Assembly: GCF_964340395.1 (NCBI RefSeq) | Contig: NC_135567.1 | Coordinates: forward strand, 16,407,806 to 16,471,805 | Direction: 5' to 3' | From: Glandiceps talaboti | Lineage: Eukaryota; Hemichordata; Enteropneusta; Spengelidae | DNA: 64,000 nucleotides | Part shown: positions 28,801 through 40,204 of the stretch, piece by piece | Position numbering within the stretch: the stretch's first letter is position 1 | Layout of the letters: every line of letters starts with the position of its first letter | The notes under the pieces: model-generated | Databases searched by the model: none | What the model saw: the letters and a program-made list of their open reading frames with translations, nothing else | Told to the model about the DNA's origin: nothing | Translations under genes and position numbers: made by a program

Positions 28801-31800
28801 AACTGATAACAACTGATATGACATTAGGGGCTTCACACTTAGATATTGAGCTTAGCTTTGCCTGATGTGTTATGTAATAGTGCTTTATCACATTTGTAAA
28901 TATTACCAACAAACATTATTCAGTGATAAGAAAGATAAGAAACCCCACTTCCTTAGCTAGTGGCTTGATTCTGTAATGTCAATTATCAACAGTGCGACAA
29001 AAATCAGTCTTCCAATATTTCACGAGTGTGAAGCTACCATCATATTCATATTCACTTTCAAAAGTTGACCTCTACGATCAATGTGAATATGATGATAGCT
29101 TCACACGTTCATCATCAGATTCGAAGTCTTCCGAATGGGTACGAACAAGCGTTCGGCAAATCACAAATCCTTCATTGGCAGGTTGAAATCATGTGATTGT
29201 AGTTACTTTTCACTTGATTAGCGTGGATTTGCATGCTTTCTTCTTATTTTTGCCAGAGTATCCAATTTGCACCATGAATCATTGTTGTCATATAAAAAAC
29301 TAATTTGGATGTTTAGTATGCCTTTCCCATATCTTTGAAAATGAAATATCAACATTTGGGTGTACAAAAAACCTGTATGAGTAATGTAATAAAATACGGC
29401 CTGGCTGGGTATGTTTTGATTTCCCGCAGTGCCGCTATCTTTGAAACCCTACTTAACACTTACACTGGTGAAATTTACGTAAAATAGTGTTGTCAAGACT
29501 ACAATTACCGGGATCGGTCAACGCAATTGATTGTGAAAAATAATGGTCCATGACAACAATAATTCATGGTGCAAATTGGATACTCTGGCAAAAATAACGA
29601 GAGCATTCAAATCCAGGCAAATCAAGTGAAAAGTAATTACAATCACATGATTTCAACCTGCCAATGAAGGATATGTGATTTTACCGAACGCATGTTCGTA
29701 CCCATTCGGAAGTACTTCGAATCTGATGATGAATGTGTAAGCTATCATCATATTCACATTGATCGTAGAGGTCAACTTTTGAAAGTGAAGATGAATATGA
29801 ATATGATGGTAGCTTCACACTCGTAATATTTCCACCTTCAGAGACTTGAGGTCATGACCTTTTTTAGGTAACTGCCTCATTCCCAGATGACATGACATGT
29901 TAGTCATCAAATATTGGAACACTCAGTCTCTGATATTTTTATTGTACTGTCAATTGATGACTACTTATCATTGCAATCATCTTCTAATTAACATGTACAA
30001 TATCAAATTATTGGTATTTTAACGATTTTAGTGAAAGTATTCTTGCTTGTCAGGTTGAAAAAGTAATACTCCTGTTACAACTTGTGAAGTTTTAAAACTC
30101 TGATATTTTTTTTCATTTCTTACAGGGGGATACTTTGCCAATAGTCTTGCTATAATGACGGATGCCGCTCACTTACTCAGTGACTTTGCTAGTTTTCTCA
30201 TCAGTTTGTTTGCCCTATGGGTAGCAACGAGGCCAGCTACAAGGAATATGTCTTTTGGCTACTATAGAGCAGGTAAGGGTTAGCTTTTACCGTTATATAT
30301 ACTGCTTTTCCATACTTTTAAAGAAAAACAATATTCAGGGCATTACAATCTTGAATGGAAAGTCCTGCAAGAGTTGAATTGTATTTAATGCTTAGCTTGT
30401 TTACTGCACTGATGAGATACATCATTAGCTGGTCTAACTTTTCAAGCCCTATAGCTATGTATCTCAACAGTGCTGTAAACAGGCTATAGGGCTAGGGAGG
30501 TACAACCAGCTAATGATGTATCTCAACAGTGCAGTAAACAGGCTATAGGGCTAGGGAGGTATGACCAGCTAACGATGTATCTCAACAGTGCAGGAAATAG
30601 GTTATAGGGCTATAGGAGGTACAACCAGCTAATGATGTATCTCAACAGTGCAGTAAACAGGCTACAGGGCTAGGGAGGTACAACCAGCTAATGATGTATC
30701 TCAACAGTGCAGTAAACAGGCTACAGGGCTAGGGAGGTACAACCAGCTAATGATGTATCTCAACAGTGCAGTAAACAGGCTATAGGGCTAGGGAGGTATG
30801 ACCAGCTAACGATGTATCTCAACAGTGCAGGAAATAGGTTATAGGGCTATAGGAGGTACAACCAGCTAATGATGTATCTCAACAGTGCAGTAAACAGGCT
30901 ATGGCTAGGAGGTACCACCAGCTAATGATGTATCTCAACAGTGCAGTTAACAAGCTATACGGCTAGGAGGTACAACCAGCTAATGATGTATCTTAACAGA
31001 GCAGTAAACAGGCTATAGGGCTAGGAGGTACAACCAGCTAATGATGTATCTCAACAGTGCAGTAAACAGGCTATAGAGCTAGGAGGTACAACCAGCTAAT
31101 GATGTATCTTAACAGTGCAGTAAACAGGCTATAGGGCTAGGAGGTACAACCAGCTAATGAATTATCTAAACAGTGCAGTATACACAGACCACTGAACTCT
31201 ATATTTTCTAAGATAAAGGTATGTACATGTCTGATGTCATTACCCTTGGTTGGGTTTGTTTAGTGTTAAATACTATTAAGTGCTATCATTAACACTTCAC
31301 CAGACGAGTGCCCTCTAAGCCAATTTGACGCACCACTGACGCACACAATTTCAAGTGACATACCAAAATTTGGTGTTCCCCTATCTCTTACTATGTGGTG
31401 ACTCACAAGATATGCCAGTGTTTATCATTTTGACTGACAACAACAAAATTTGGCTATCATTAGAGGGCACACTGCATGTATGAAGTGACCTTCAGTTGAG
31501 TTATTTATCATGAACAGTTGAAAACTACATGTATGTACTAAAGTACGTAATTTATGGTAACATATAAAATCCCCTGTAAACAAACAACATCCTGTGTACA
31601 TTCTCTGTAGAACTGATCTTTGTTTAATCAACAAACAACAAAATCCTTCGCCACGGAAGAGAAATATATGGAATACAATTAATCAATAAACTTAAATTAT
31701 ATTATTTTGTCAGTAATGATGACAGTTAATCAATAACTTTACATATCATTTTTGATTTCTTAATCTGTATGGTTCCAGTCTGTGTCAACAAAGTCATATA

Positions 31801-32524
31801 TTATTTGAATTCTGATTTCTTAGTTTGCATGGTGCCAGCATTGTATTAACGCCGAGTCATTGTACTGTTAAGGGCTGCCATTTTAAAAACTGACACACAA
31901 GAAACATAATTCCTTCCTTTTAGTTTAACCCCTCCCTCCCCCCTCCCCCTCCCCCTCCCCCTACCCCTCAAAACTAAATTTCTTAATGCAAAATCGGAAA
32001 ATGAATGACCTGTCCTATGTAGCTCCATGTACTTCATATACCATGACATCAATAAACACAACAAACTCAAATTGCAATTCAAATTATAAAACATTTTAAA
32101 TCTCTGCAAAGCATACTTTCAACGGGGAAATTAAATTTACCAGTTCTCATGCTTTTCATCTTCATATTCTTTTTGTTGAGTTTATTTTATTCACACATTT
32201 CCATAATTTATAGACGTTGATATATATATTTTTTTCGTTACAGAGATACTAGGTGCGGTTGTCAGTGTATTGATTGTATGGATTCTAACGGGCGTACTTG
32301 TATATATGGCAATTTTACGATGTATAGACCAGTCGTACGAAATTAACGCTGATGTTATGCTTATAACGGCGGCATGTGGTGTTGCTATAAATATATTGTA
32401 AGTTACTCTCCTCTATAGACCTATTGTCAGTTTCATCATGATTTTATACTGTATAGTATAACTATGTATGTATGTATGTATGTATGTATGTGTGTATGTA
32501 TGTATGTATGTATGTATGTATGTA

Positions 32525-32555
<31 letters not shown>

Positions 32556-35500
32556 GTATGTATGTGTGTATGTATGTATGTATGTATGTATGTATGTATG
32601 TATGTATGTATGTATGTATGTATTATTATGTATGTATGTATGTATGTATGTATGTATGTATGTATGTATGTAGTTATGTATGTATGTATGTATGTATGTA
32701 TGTATGTATGTATGTATGTATGTATGTATGTCTTTGTTGTTTTTTGATGTTTAACAACACCAAGACACATTCCTGTTCAGTTTTACAGTCATTTTGGTTA
32801 ATAAAGTATTTTAATCTAATTTAGAAGTAAGTACATGGGCGGAGTTAGCTAGAGGGCGCTCTGTCAATATAAAAACTGATCACCATATTTCAATTTGATT
32901 TTTCTCATTTCAGATTAGGTTGTGTGCTACATCAAACTGGGCATGGCCACAGTCACGGTCTCGGAGGTCACGGTCACGGAGGTCACGGTCATAGCCATCA
33001 ATCACATGACCATCAGAACGGAGGACAAAACGTAAACCAACAAAGTTCTAGTCACGCAGTTCATGTCGATCCTTTTACAGACATACATTCCGTCAACACT
33101 ACCGATTCGGATCGTCATCTGTCTGAAACATCACGCTCACAGGAACAACCGGCTCAACAACAAAACAAGAAAAATATCAACGTACGAGCTGCGTTTATCC
33201 ATGTTTTAGGTGATCTTATACAAAGCATAGGAGTTCTTATCGCAGCGTATATTATTAAATTTAAGGTAAGTACCAAAATTAGAGTAGTTCTCCTGAACTA
33301 TTTCCAAGGTCCACACCAGATAACAATAGGGAACTTGCAATCCTTACTGAGCATGCTCAGACGCAAAGGACTATGGGATTATCTGTGGTTATCATAATAC
33401 CTAATCTGAAGCTACTGATAAAATTAACCTCCAACAATGGTCAGGTTGACTATGAATTGATTAGTATTTATTATCACTTTTCCCATGATGCAACATTCAA
33501 TATGGCGAGTTTGCAAGTTCCCTATTGTATATTTATTTTATATTTATTTTGTATATTTGTATCATGTATTTCTTTGAAAGTATGGCTTATTTTTGTTATC
33601 TGGTAAAATAAATTTCATTCAAATTGTGAATTGAATTGTAGAGCAGTGTACCCTCTAATGATAGTCAAATTTTTGTTGTGAGTCAAAATGTTAGAAACTG
33701 GGCTTTCTTGTGAGTCACCCCACATAGTAAGAGATAGGGGAACACCAAATTTTGGTGCATCACTAGAAAATGTGTGCGTCAGTGGTGCGTCAAATTGGCT
33801 TAGAGGGCACACTCACCACATATTAAGATATAGGGGAGCACCAAATGTTGGTGCATCACTAGAAATTGTATGCGTCAGTGGTGGTCAAATTGGCTTAGAG
33901 GGCACACTCACCACATATTAAGATATAGCGGAACACCAAATTTTGGTGCATCACTAGAAATTGTATGCATCAGTGGTGCGTCAAAGTTGCTTAGAGGGCA
34001 CACTCGCCACATATTAAGAGATAGGGGAGCACCAAATACATATAATTTTTTCATGAATTTTTTCCACCCACAGAGGTATAATTAGAATATTTATGTTTTT
34101 CCTACAGCCTGAATATAAAATAGCAGATCCTATTTGTACATTTTTGTTTTCAATCCTGGTTTTATTTACTACTTTGAATATATTAAAAGATGCTATGCAT
34201 GTCCTCATGGAAGGTAGGTACCATCAAAAAGTATTCTTACCATTTACACCTCCACTCACCTAGTCTAGTTCCTATACAGTATCGTTACCATTTATACCTC
34301 CACTCACATAGTCTAGTTCCTATACAGTATCGTTACCATTTACACCTCCACTCACAGTCTAGTTCCTATACAGTATTGTTACCATTTTTCACAGTGCACT
34401 CACATAGTCTAGTTCCTATACAGTATCGTTACCATTTATACCTCCACTCACATAGTCTAGTTCCTATACAGTATCGTTACCATTTACACCTCCACTCACA
34501 TAGTCTAGTTCCTATACAGTATCGTTACCATTTACACCTCCACTCACTAGTCTAGTTCCTATACAGTATCATTACCATTTACACCTCCACTCACATAGTC
34601 TAGTTCCTATACAGTATCGTTACCATTTATACCTCCACTCACATAGTCTAGTTCCTATACAGTATCATTACCATTTACACCTCCACTCACATAGTCTAGT
34701 TCCTATACAATATCATTACCATTTACACCTCCACTCACATAGTCTAGTTCCTATACAGTATCGTTACCATTTACACCTCCACTCACATAGTCTAGTTCCT
34801 ATACAGTATCATTACCATTTACACCTCCTCTCACATAGTCTAGTTCCTATACAGTATCGTTACCATTGACACCTCCATTTATGTATAGTCAATATTATTA
34901 CTCTAGAAGTCTTGAGGTGGACGAGATGCAACAAATACATAGAAATTACTTGTGTTTACCAAGTATGTTTGTTTACTAAGTTTGTTTGCAAATCACTTCC
35001 CAAAGTACAATAACAAACTAAAAATTATTTTGCCATTTATTTTTACAATTGTGTACCAATATATCTGTTGAGAGAACATAGACAAACTTATTTGAACTGA
35101 ATATTTATACATATTTGTTTTGTTTTCATTTCTAGGTGCTCCTAAAGATATTAATTATGATTCTGTTAAAAAAGATTTACTCTTAATTCAGGGAGTTAAA
35201 ATGGCCCACAGTTTGCATATCTGGTCTCTAACTACAAATAGACCAGCCTTGGCTGTGCATCTAGCAGTTGGTAAGTTAAGAATTGGGGAGGGGGGGGGGG
35301 GGAGATTGGATGGGGGGTGGGGGTGGTGGTGGGGGGCTGTTGTTTTGATTTGCAGTGGTTGGCTTAGTCTCGGTTATCCAGACACTCACCGCTGGGGGTC
35401 TTCTACGAGACTACCCAGACAAGAGTCTGGGGAAGCCACGTTTCAACTACCCCATGCCTGGAGTTTTACAGTGCTTTTCTTCCAAGTCTTAAACAAATGG

Positions 35501-36065
35501 GCTTACGAGGCCTTTTTGTTGTAATTTAGATGTATCGCTTGCTTGGGAAGTGATAACTTGTCATGAAAGTACCTAACTCGTTTAGCCTACAATGTTGGAC
35601 ATGAAGTATTCCCCAGCATGCACTGCTCTAATAGCTACTTCCTGTGTGGGCGAGTTGGAATCTTGTTTCCCCACACTCTCGTTTGTCTTGTAGGGTAGAC
35701 AGAGTCCCCAGTGGCGAGAGTCTGGGTAACCGAGACTATGAATGGCTGTGAAAATGTCACATTCTTTACAATTCCAGCCGGTTGCTGTGTTGTCCTCAAG
35801 TAAAAGAGAAAGAATAATATTTATAACCCATTGTTTTCATAGAGCCGCCGGTGATTGGCTAAAATTGTGTCATGTGGTATGGACTAGTTTTCACCAACTT
35901 TCTCATCTCTTTCTAGATCCGAGTGTAGACTCCCAGAAAGTGCTACGGATAGCAACCAGAAAAGTACAGCAAAAATACCAGATATTCCATTGCACTATTC
36001 AAGTTGAACACTACCAGCCTTACATCATGGCAGAATGTCAAACATGCCAGGGACCAACCAAATAA
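22841..36065 (+). CDS. slc30a2/8-like: Vesicular zinc transporter, ZnT2/3/4/8 type (7 coding exons)
   Basis: Exons with matching phases are 22,841-23,222, 30,126-30,272, 32,244-32,397, 32,914-33,265, 34,108-34,213, 35,136-35,270 and 35,917-36,065, giving 474 aa. The ATG at 22,841 (aatATGG) is the first in frame. It is a cation diffusion facilitator: six membrane helices export Zn2+ from cytosol into vesicles in exchange for protons. The transport site residues are present, D140/H143/D147 in helix 2 and H324/D328 in helix 5. A His-rich cytosolic loop (about 234-261) lies between helices 4 and 5, and a soluble C-terminal domain contains HSLHIWSLT. An HCH motif (94-96) before helix 1 and a C-terminal CxxC (466-469) match the extra zinc site known from ZnT8. 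EDTPLI (69-74) fits an acidic dileucine sorting signal. The five- to seven-kilobase first intron and others are packed with repeats. Which vertebrate paralogue it is nearest to cannot be decided here. Confidence 0.95.
23715..23866. mobile_element. 152-bp foldback element, perfect 56-bp inverted repeats, 9-bp target duplication
   Basis: Arms 23,715-23,770 and 23,811-23,866 are exact reverse complements around a 40-nt centre. The element begins TAGCTGCAATAATTG and is flanked by ACCCCTCTC at 23,706-23,714 and 23,867-23,875. Lack of mismatches implies recent insertion. The 9-bp duplication suggests a Mutator-related superfamily. It lies in intron 1 of the zinc transporter. Confidence 0.93.
24120..24255. 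repeat. Tandem repeat, GCCAGTATGTAGTAG-type units
   Basis: Three to four irregular units built from cagtatgtag, tagtgctatgaataca and agcc motifs within intron 1 of the zinc transporter. Confidence 0.85.
24420..24610. repeat. Minisatellite block 1, about 63-bp unit
   Basis: About three units containing aagtagtaactaaaat and gtaccagtctggtaatt. The same unit continues at 25,067-25,545 after about 450 bp of other sequence. Confidence 0.9.
24958..25067. repeat. Inverted copy of the 8.0-8.1 kb palindromic repeat
   Basis: Reverse complement of 8,020-8,128: shared gactgtcgacagtcgctcg, actagtataatc and actgatatcgagggccgaag. It stops at the hairpin centre and joins the minisatellite at 25,067. Confidence 0.8.
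25067..25545. repeat. Minisatellite block 2, about 63-bp unit
   Basis: About seven units of the same repeat as 24,420-24,610 (gtaccagtctggtaatta, aaaataagtag, gactaaaatgccttcttg). Antisense open frames over it are repeat translation only. Confidence 0.92.
25868..26335. repeat. Degenerate AATAG/GAATA satellite
   Basis: About 470 bp of imperfect pentanucleotide AATAG with many substitutions, in intron 1 of the zinc transporter. Confidence 0.92.
26366..26617. mobile_element. 252-bp foldback element with about 70-bp inverted repeats and 10-bp target duplication
   Basis: The left end TAGACTCTCTCACAGTCCT is matched inverted at 26,599-26,617. The arms continue for about 70 bp with about ten differences. 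ACATGACTAC flanks both sides (26,356-26,365 and 26,618-26,627). It is older than the 23,715 element by arm divergence. TAG termini and a 9-10 bp duplication fit a Mutator-related non-autonomous element. Confidence 0.92.
27955..28485. repeat. Nested minisatellite, about 55- and 115-bp units
   Basis: Units carry atcatacaccctgcacagt and tatatttacta. The later ones gain a ccctgttacaagggtt / aaaacttagaaacctta segment and so are about 115 bp. Five to six units in intron 1 of the zinc transporter. Confidence 0.9.
29022..29824. mobile_element. 803-bp foldback element with nested hairpins and 8-bp target duplication
   Basis: Inverted arms of about 280-300 bp (29,022-29,310 and 29,540-29,824) begin ACGAGTGTGAAGCTACCATC. 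AATATTTC flanks exactly on both sides (29,014-29,021 and 29,825-29,832). Each arm contains its own inner hairpin (gtgtgaagctacc... against ...tagcttcacac), so the tip folds twice. An 8-bp duplication fits hAT- or P-like elements. Open frames inside are not conserved transposase. Confidence 0.9.
30396..31190. repeat. Minisatellite of about 62-bp units with an inverted copy at its left edge
   Basis: About twelve units contain ccagctaatgatgtatctca, acagtgcagtaaacaggc and tatagggctagg. At 30,396-30,440 the unit appears in reverse (tttactgcactgatgagat, catcattagctgg), so array and flank form a foldback. Located in intron 2 of the zinc transporter. Confidence 0.92.
31300..31481. repeat. GTGCCCTCTAA repeat family, locus 1 (minus orientation)
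   Basis: It starts near agtgccctctaagccaat and ends ttagagggcacactgc, giving inverted termini. The internal caaaatttggtgttcccct phrase is shared with 33.7-34.0 kb, 37.5-37.9 kb and 49.8 kb. Confidence 0.85.
31482..32240. other. Rest of intron 2, nothing coding
   Basis: AT-rich with a CCCCCT-rich patch at 31,928-31,968. The open frames here are short and not phase-supported. Confidence 0.6.
32464..32731. repeat. TATG microsatellite
   Basis: About 270 bp of TATG with GTGT interruptions in intron 3 of the zinc transporter. Confidence 0.97.
33324..33527. mobile_element. 204-bp element with 17-bp terminal inverted repeats
   Basis: caatagggaacttgcaa at 33,324-33,340 is matched exactly inverted at 33,511-33,527. 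The interior does not pair. No clear target duplication beyond a possible TA. Lies in intron 4 of the zinc transporter. Confidence 0.7.
33643..34035. repeat. GTGCCCTCTAA repeat family, locus 2 (tandem, plus orientation)
   Basis: The left end gcagtgtaccctctaatgat is the inverted match of the right end of locus 1. Then follow three to four tandem units of about 100 bp, each with gataggggaacaccaaatt, a (t)ggtgcatcactagaaat phrase and cttagagggcacactc. The conserved peptide-like open frames come from the unit length. Confidence 0.9.
34218..34885. repeat. Minisatellite, about 49-bp unit
   Basis: About fourteen nearly identical units (cacatagtctagttcctat, acagtatcgttaccattta, cacctccact) starting just inside intron 5 of the zinc transporter. 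Contiguous units without unique spacers rule out a CRISPR array. Confidence 0.95.
35366..35738. mobile_element. 373-bp foldback element, TAGTCTCGG ends, 9-bp target duplication
   Basis: The left end TAGTCTCGGTTATCCAGAC is matched by right-end reverse complement TAGTCTCGGTTACCCAGAC. Flanks TGGTTGGCT (35,357-35,365) and TGAATGGCT (35,739-35,747) are a 9-bp duplication with two changes. Lies in intron 6 of the zinc transporter. Same terminal motif as 53,477-53,585. Confidence 0.85.
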
Positions 36066-37440
36066 ACCGTTGTATGTGTGACAAACATTAGACCACCTGG
36101 TGCTACAAGTACTACATTGTATCCGATTGGCTCATTAACAGGTGTACCAACTTAACCATGCGTTTTAATAAATAGACCTATCCACCAAATGTGTCCAATA
36201 TTGGCTGTTACCATAGGGACAGTATCTGATTGGTCAATAAACATGGTGTTGCAACAAAACTTACAAACACTAGACCTATCAGTATCCTAGCAGTTGCTCT
36301 CAATATTTACTGTTGCCACAAAGCGAACATCGCAGGTGTTCTAACTGAACCATCTGTTATGTAATTGCTTCCATAACTAGCTGTATGATTGGTTCATTGA
36401 CAGGTCAATAAACTGGAAATGAATACAAACAATGGACCAATCAGCTTCTACCAGCCATTGTCACTAGGCTACATTGTTTGCATGGTTACCCAGTAATTGG
36501 TGAATAGACAGATGTTCTACATGTATTATCCACCAATCAGCTTCTTCCAACATCTTGCTCCAGAGTACATTATTTGCTTTGTTACCTAATTGGTCAATGC
36601 ACAGATGTTGTTTTATTTACATTCTAAAATTTACTTATAGGCTCAACTGAATGTACATGTATGTGTTGGTCTACAAGTGTTAGAAATCACCTTGCGGATG
36701 TCAAGTGATTTGAAAATCAGATTGCACTTTATTTGATTGTGATCGGATAAAAAATGAGACTACAATAAAATTGGCCCATTCATACATAAGGCATGATGAA
36801 AAAATACACAGAAATTTTGATTAATGCCTAGAAAAAATTGTATGGTTCCGATTACGCTCAATTTTAGAACAGAATAGGTGGGTAGGTAGATTTTGTAGTT
36901 TATTTGTATATATATGTACATTTGCATGTGTGAGTGTCTAGTTCAGGTAGTTATGTTTTCTGTTGCTTTTTTTGGTGTCCGTGTTATTGCCATAACTGAG
37001 TTTCTTCCCATCAGATATCGGATGTAGAGACATTACAGATTGGAAGAACAGTTTTATATTGTCTTTTTAAGTTGATGTCAGTTTCTGCATCCACTATTTC
37101 TCACTAGAGACTTCACAATTTTTGCGATTTTAGTATTTTTTTTTCTTGAATTCTTAAAAAACAAGTTTAGGGTCAGTAGTGAAAAACTAGGGCGGGTAAC
37201 CGGAACCAAACAATCATATTTTTAAGCCTAATTTAAAAATTTGCATAAAGACAAGTTTACAGCCAGCAGGACTGTGATCGGCTGTTAAATTAATATGCTA
37301 ATTAAGTACTATAAAGTGATGCCATGATTGTCATCAGTATTTACATTATTTTCGTAATATTTCATAAAATATGTAACAGTAGGCTATCGCTGGAGGCTGA
37401 CGCTTTTTCATAACCAGAATTCTCACATATTTACTTAGAC
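36066..37440. other. Zinc transporter 3' UTR and downstream DNA
   Basis: Probably contains the 3' UTR. Several AATAAA-type signals follow the stop (about 36,061, 36,165 and 36,407), and I cannot say which is used. A short phrase about accaatcagct/cattgt recurs (36,430-36,560), a possible old local duplication. No other gene seen. Confidence 0.5.
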
Positions 37441-37447
37441 TAGATAC

Positions 37448-37905
37448 CAGTGTGCCCTCTAACAAAGCCAAATTGTGTTGTTGTGAGTCAAAATGAGAAA
37501 AAAAAAAGGCATTTCTTATGAGTCATTACATCGTAAGAGATAGGGGAACACCAAATTTTGGTGTCATTAGAAATTGTGTGTCAGTGGTGCGTCAAATTGG
37601 CTTAGAGGGCATACTCACCACACAGTAAGAGATAGGGGAACAACAAATTTCGGTGTGTCACTAGAAATTGTGTGTGTCACTGGTGTTTCAAATTGGCTTA
37701 GAGGGCACACTCGCCACACAGTAAGAGATAGGGGAACACCAAATTTCGGTGTGTCACTAGAAATTGTGTGCGTCAGTGGTGCGTCAAATGGCTTAGAGGG
37801 CAGACTCACCACACAGTAGAGATAGGGGAACACCAAATTTCGGTGTGTCACTAGAAATTGTGTGAGTCAATGGTGTGTCAAATTGGCTTAGAGGACACAC
37901 TGTTG
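37448..37905. repeat. GTGCCCTCTAA repeat family, locus 3 (tandem, plus orientation)
   Basis: It opens with cagtgtgccctctaac and closes with ttagaggacacactg, i.e. inverted termini. Inside are four units of about 98-100 bp with gataggggaacaccaaatt and gtgtcactagaaattgtgtg. Confidence 0.9.
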
Positions 37906-38104
37906 TTTAATGATACACATAAAGGTTATTTTATCACAAGCAGGAAATGTTACCTTGTCCAGATATTTCATCTAGACTTGATTGACTATGTTTTCACCAG
38001 GTGTTAATGGCGTCACATGATTATTTGAATAATTACAGTTGTCACACGCATGTGATCAGGTCTCCAATTTCAAAACATGATCATGTGATTGGAAATTTCT
38101 CTTT

Positions 38105-38138
38105 TGCATTACCCAATCTCATCTGATTGGGTAATGCA
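38105..38138. repeat. Short perfect hairpin
   Basis: tgcattacccaatc pairs exactly with gattgggtaatgca across a 6-nt loop. It may be a terminal or relic of a small element; no function can be assigned. Confidence 0.7.
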
Positions 38139-38229
38139 TTGTGCATTGCCACCAATCAGATTAGCTATGCAGATTATTACTACATTGGTTCTGCTGTGTT
38201 CGAAATATGCATCAAATTGCTCAAAATTG

Positions 38230-38540
38230 CCAAGGTAGACTGTAATGACGTCATCGGTCAGGGCTTATCAGCCTGCCTAGGAAAGGGAGATTACACTGCG
38301 CCCTCAACGGCTGATCTGTCAGTGTAGCTCACGGGTAGAGTGTAATGACGCCATCGGTACCTATCAGCCTGCCTTGGAAAGGGAGATTACACTGCGCCCT
38401 CAACGGCTGATCAGTCAGTGTAGTTCACTGATCATGCTCGTAGAGCTGGAGTGTAATGATGTCATCGGTCAGAGCTTATCAGCCCACCAAGGAAAGGGAG
38501 ATCACACTGCGCCCTCAATGGCTGATCTGTCAGTCTAAAC
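38230..38540. repeat. Three tandem copies of about a 105-bp unit
   Basis: Each unit has gtaatgacgtcatcggt (or variant), cttatcagcc, ggaaagggagattacactgc and gccctcaacggctgatc. The third copy is slightly shorter. Confidence 0.92.
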
Positions 38541-39067
38541 CCAGGGAGTCTTGCATATATACTTTTCTCAATTTTTTGGGAAAGCAAATCGATGCAGAGA
38601 AATACATTTTCAAATGGTCAAATGAATGACAAATTGGTATTTAATTTTTGATTTATTTTAAATAAAACCATAGTTATTTTATAAATTAAAAAAATCCAAA
38701 ATGGATACCCATTAGTTATCTATATGGTCACTTTCTGTCTAACCATGAAATTGCAAGAAATTTATTTTTAAAACAAGAAAATTTACAAGTAGATTTGTGC
38801 AATGGTAAATTCAAATAGTAAGAAGCCATTAATACAGTAAAGTTTGTGTTTTGTATATAACATACGCAATGTATTTTCAAACTTTGTTTATGAAATAAAT
38901 TTGGTTACTATGGGGAAACCGTGCATGTGTCATAACTGAGTTTGTATTACATGATAGTTTCATGTACCGGCGTATTTCTTCATCGGGGGAATGCCACTTC
39001 ATGAAATAAAAGCCATTGTTGTAAACTTTTGTACTGGAGTGCCATTTCTTGATTTCACCACATAAAT

Positions 39068-39328
39068 AGGCCATTCCAGACTGCAAACAGGAAATTGAGA
39101 ATACAGCGCCCTCACTCAATTTGGGGATATCATCACCTCAGTACCATTTCGTAACAGCTTTGTTCCTTGGTGTTCTGTAGAAGTGTAAATCAGGGATGTT
39201 TTTCGTATTGTTCAGACATCAAGGAAAGCAGCAGTGCTCTATGATTAACGTAAGTAACCTATGCCATGTATACCCCCAAAAACACAGACAGGAAGTAGAG
39301 CACCACCATGGCAAATTTTGAAAAGGTC
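39068..39328. repeat. Dispersed repeat (match at 62.0-62.3 kb)
   Basis: Aligns in the same orientation with 62,034-62,294. Long shared phrases include gactgcaaacaggaaattga, ctgtagaagtgtaaatcag and agacatcaaggaaagcagca. Differences are about one base in ten. Confidence 0.88.
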
Positions 39329-40204
39329 TATTATATTGTTTGTAATGACATGTTAACTAGGCTATTTGCGCTTTTAGCTGCAATTTAATATATAAGGAGG
39401 TTACTAATAAAATGGTATTGTGGGAAAAACATAGATTTCTTAATGTCTGCTGACTTTATGCTACAATACTCAACTAATCAGTCCCTCGCTTCCTGACACC
39501 AAATGGCTTGTGAACAGCACTTCAAGTGGCCAAACTATGAATTCTTTGCAATCTATACTGGCATTTGGCTGTTACTGAGGGTGTGGTCATAGTTGCTAGG
39601 GGCAACTGTGTTGTGTTTCCCACAACCTCTGCAGAATAACACCCCCAGAAATACCCCTCCCCCCCAAAAAAAAAAAAAAAAAAAAATTGACCCCTTTTAC
39701 CAAGCAGTTTTTAAGAAGCAAGATTTGAACAAAATTAATTTTTACATACAAAGTACCAAGACACTTTATTTGAGCTTTCATATATATATTTTATTTGTTC
39801 ATTAAAGAAATCTCTAAGTATAAAAAAATATTTTTTTGTGTTAGATGTGTGATGTCCGCAATTATGTTGACATATCTTGGCACAATATTCTTAAGTCATA
39901 TTATTTCTTGAACTTATATTGATAATGTACAAGCGTGTAACTAACTTCACTTCACTGTTGTGACGTCAGTATTTTTCTTTTCAATTTTTTTTCCTTGTCT
40001 GGTTTCCCTAAATCTGATGATTTACCTCTACTTCCTTCATTTATTAATTTGTTGTCCTTTTTTTTCCATTTTGTTGTTCCGGACTGAAGGTGGCTATTAC
40101 TTCCGGAACTAAATGGAAAAAAAACAAACGACAATAAATGAAGGTAATTGAGATGCATAAAGAAATCAAGCCATATTCACCACATCTGATTTTAATCAGA
40201 TTTT

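Noticed and set aside
28562-28912. 116-codon minus-strand frame inside intron 1 of the zinc transporter
   Set aside because: Begins at a non-ATG codon, no recognised family, no flanking splice logic.
32462-32824. Several CMYV-type open frames
   Set aside because: TATG microsatellite in intron 3 of the zinc transporter.
33266-33397. Extension of the zinc transporter exon 4 frame
   Set aside because: Follows a GTAAGT donor at 33,266, and the phase-0 join to 34,108 restores the family sequence.
33688-34085. Repeated peptide frames with [11 protein letters not shown]
   Set aside because: Arise from the roughly 100-bp repeat unit. The same frames reappear at 37,574-37,819 and are interrupted in other units.
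34190-34555. Tyr/His/Leu-rich repeat protein, or a CRISPR-like array
   Set aside because: A 49-bp minisatellite just after a splice donor. Units are contiguous with no unique spacers, and the organism is an animal.
35120-35524. 134-codon frame extending past exon 6 of the zinc transporter
   Set aside because: The first part is the real exon (35,136-35,270). The rest is read-through into the intron after a GTAAGT donor.
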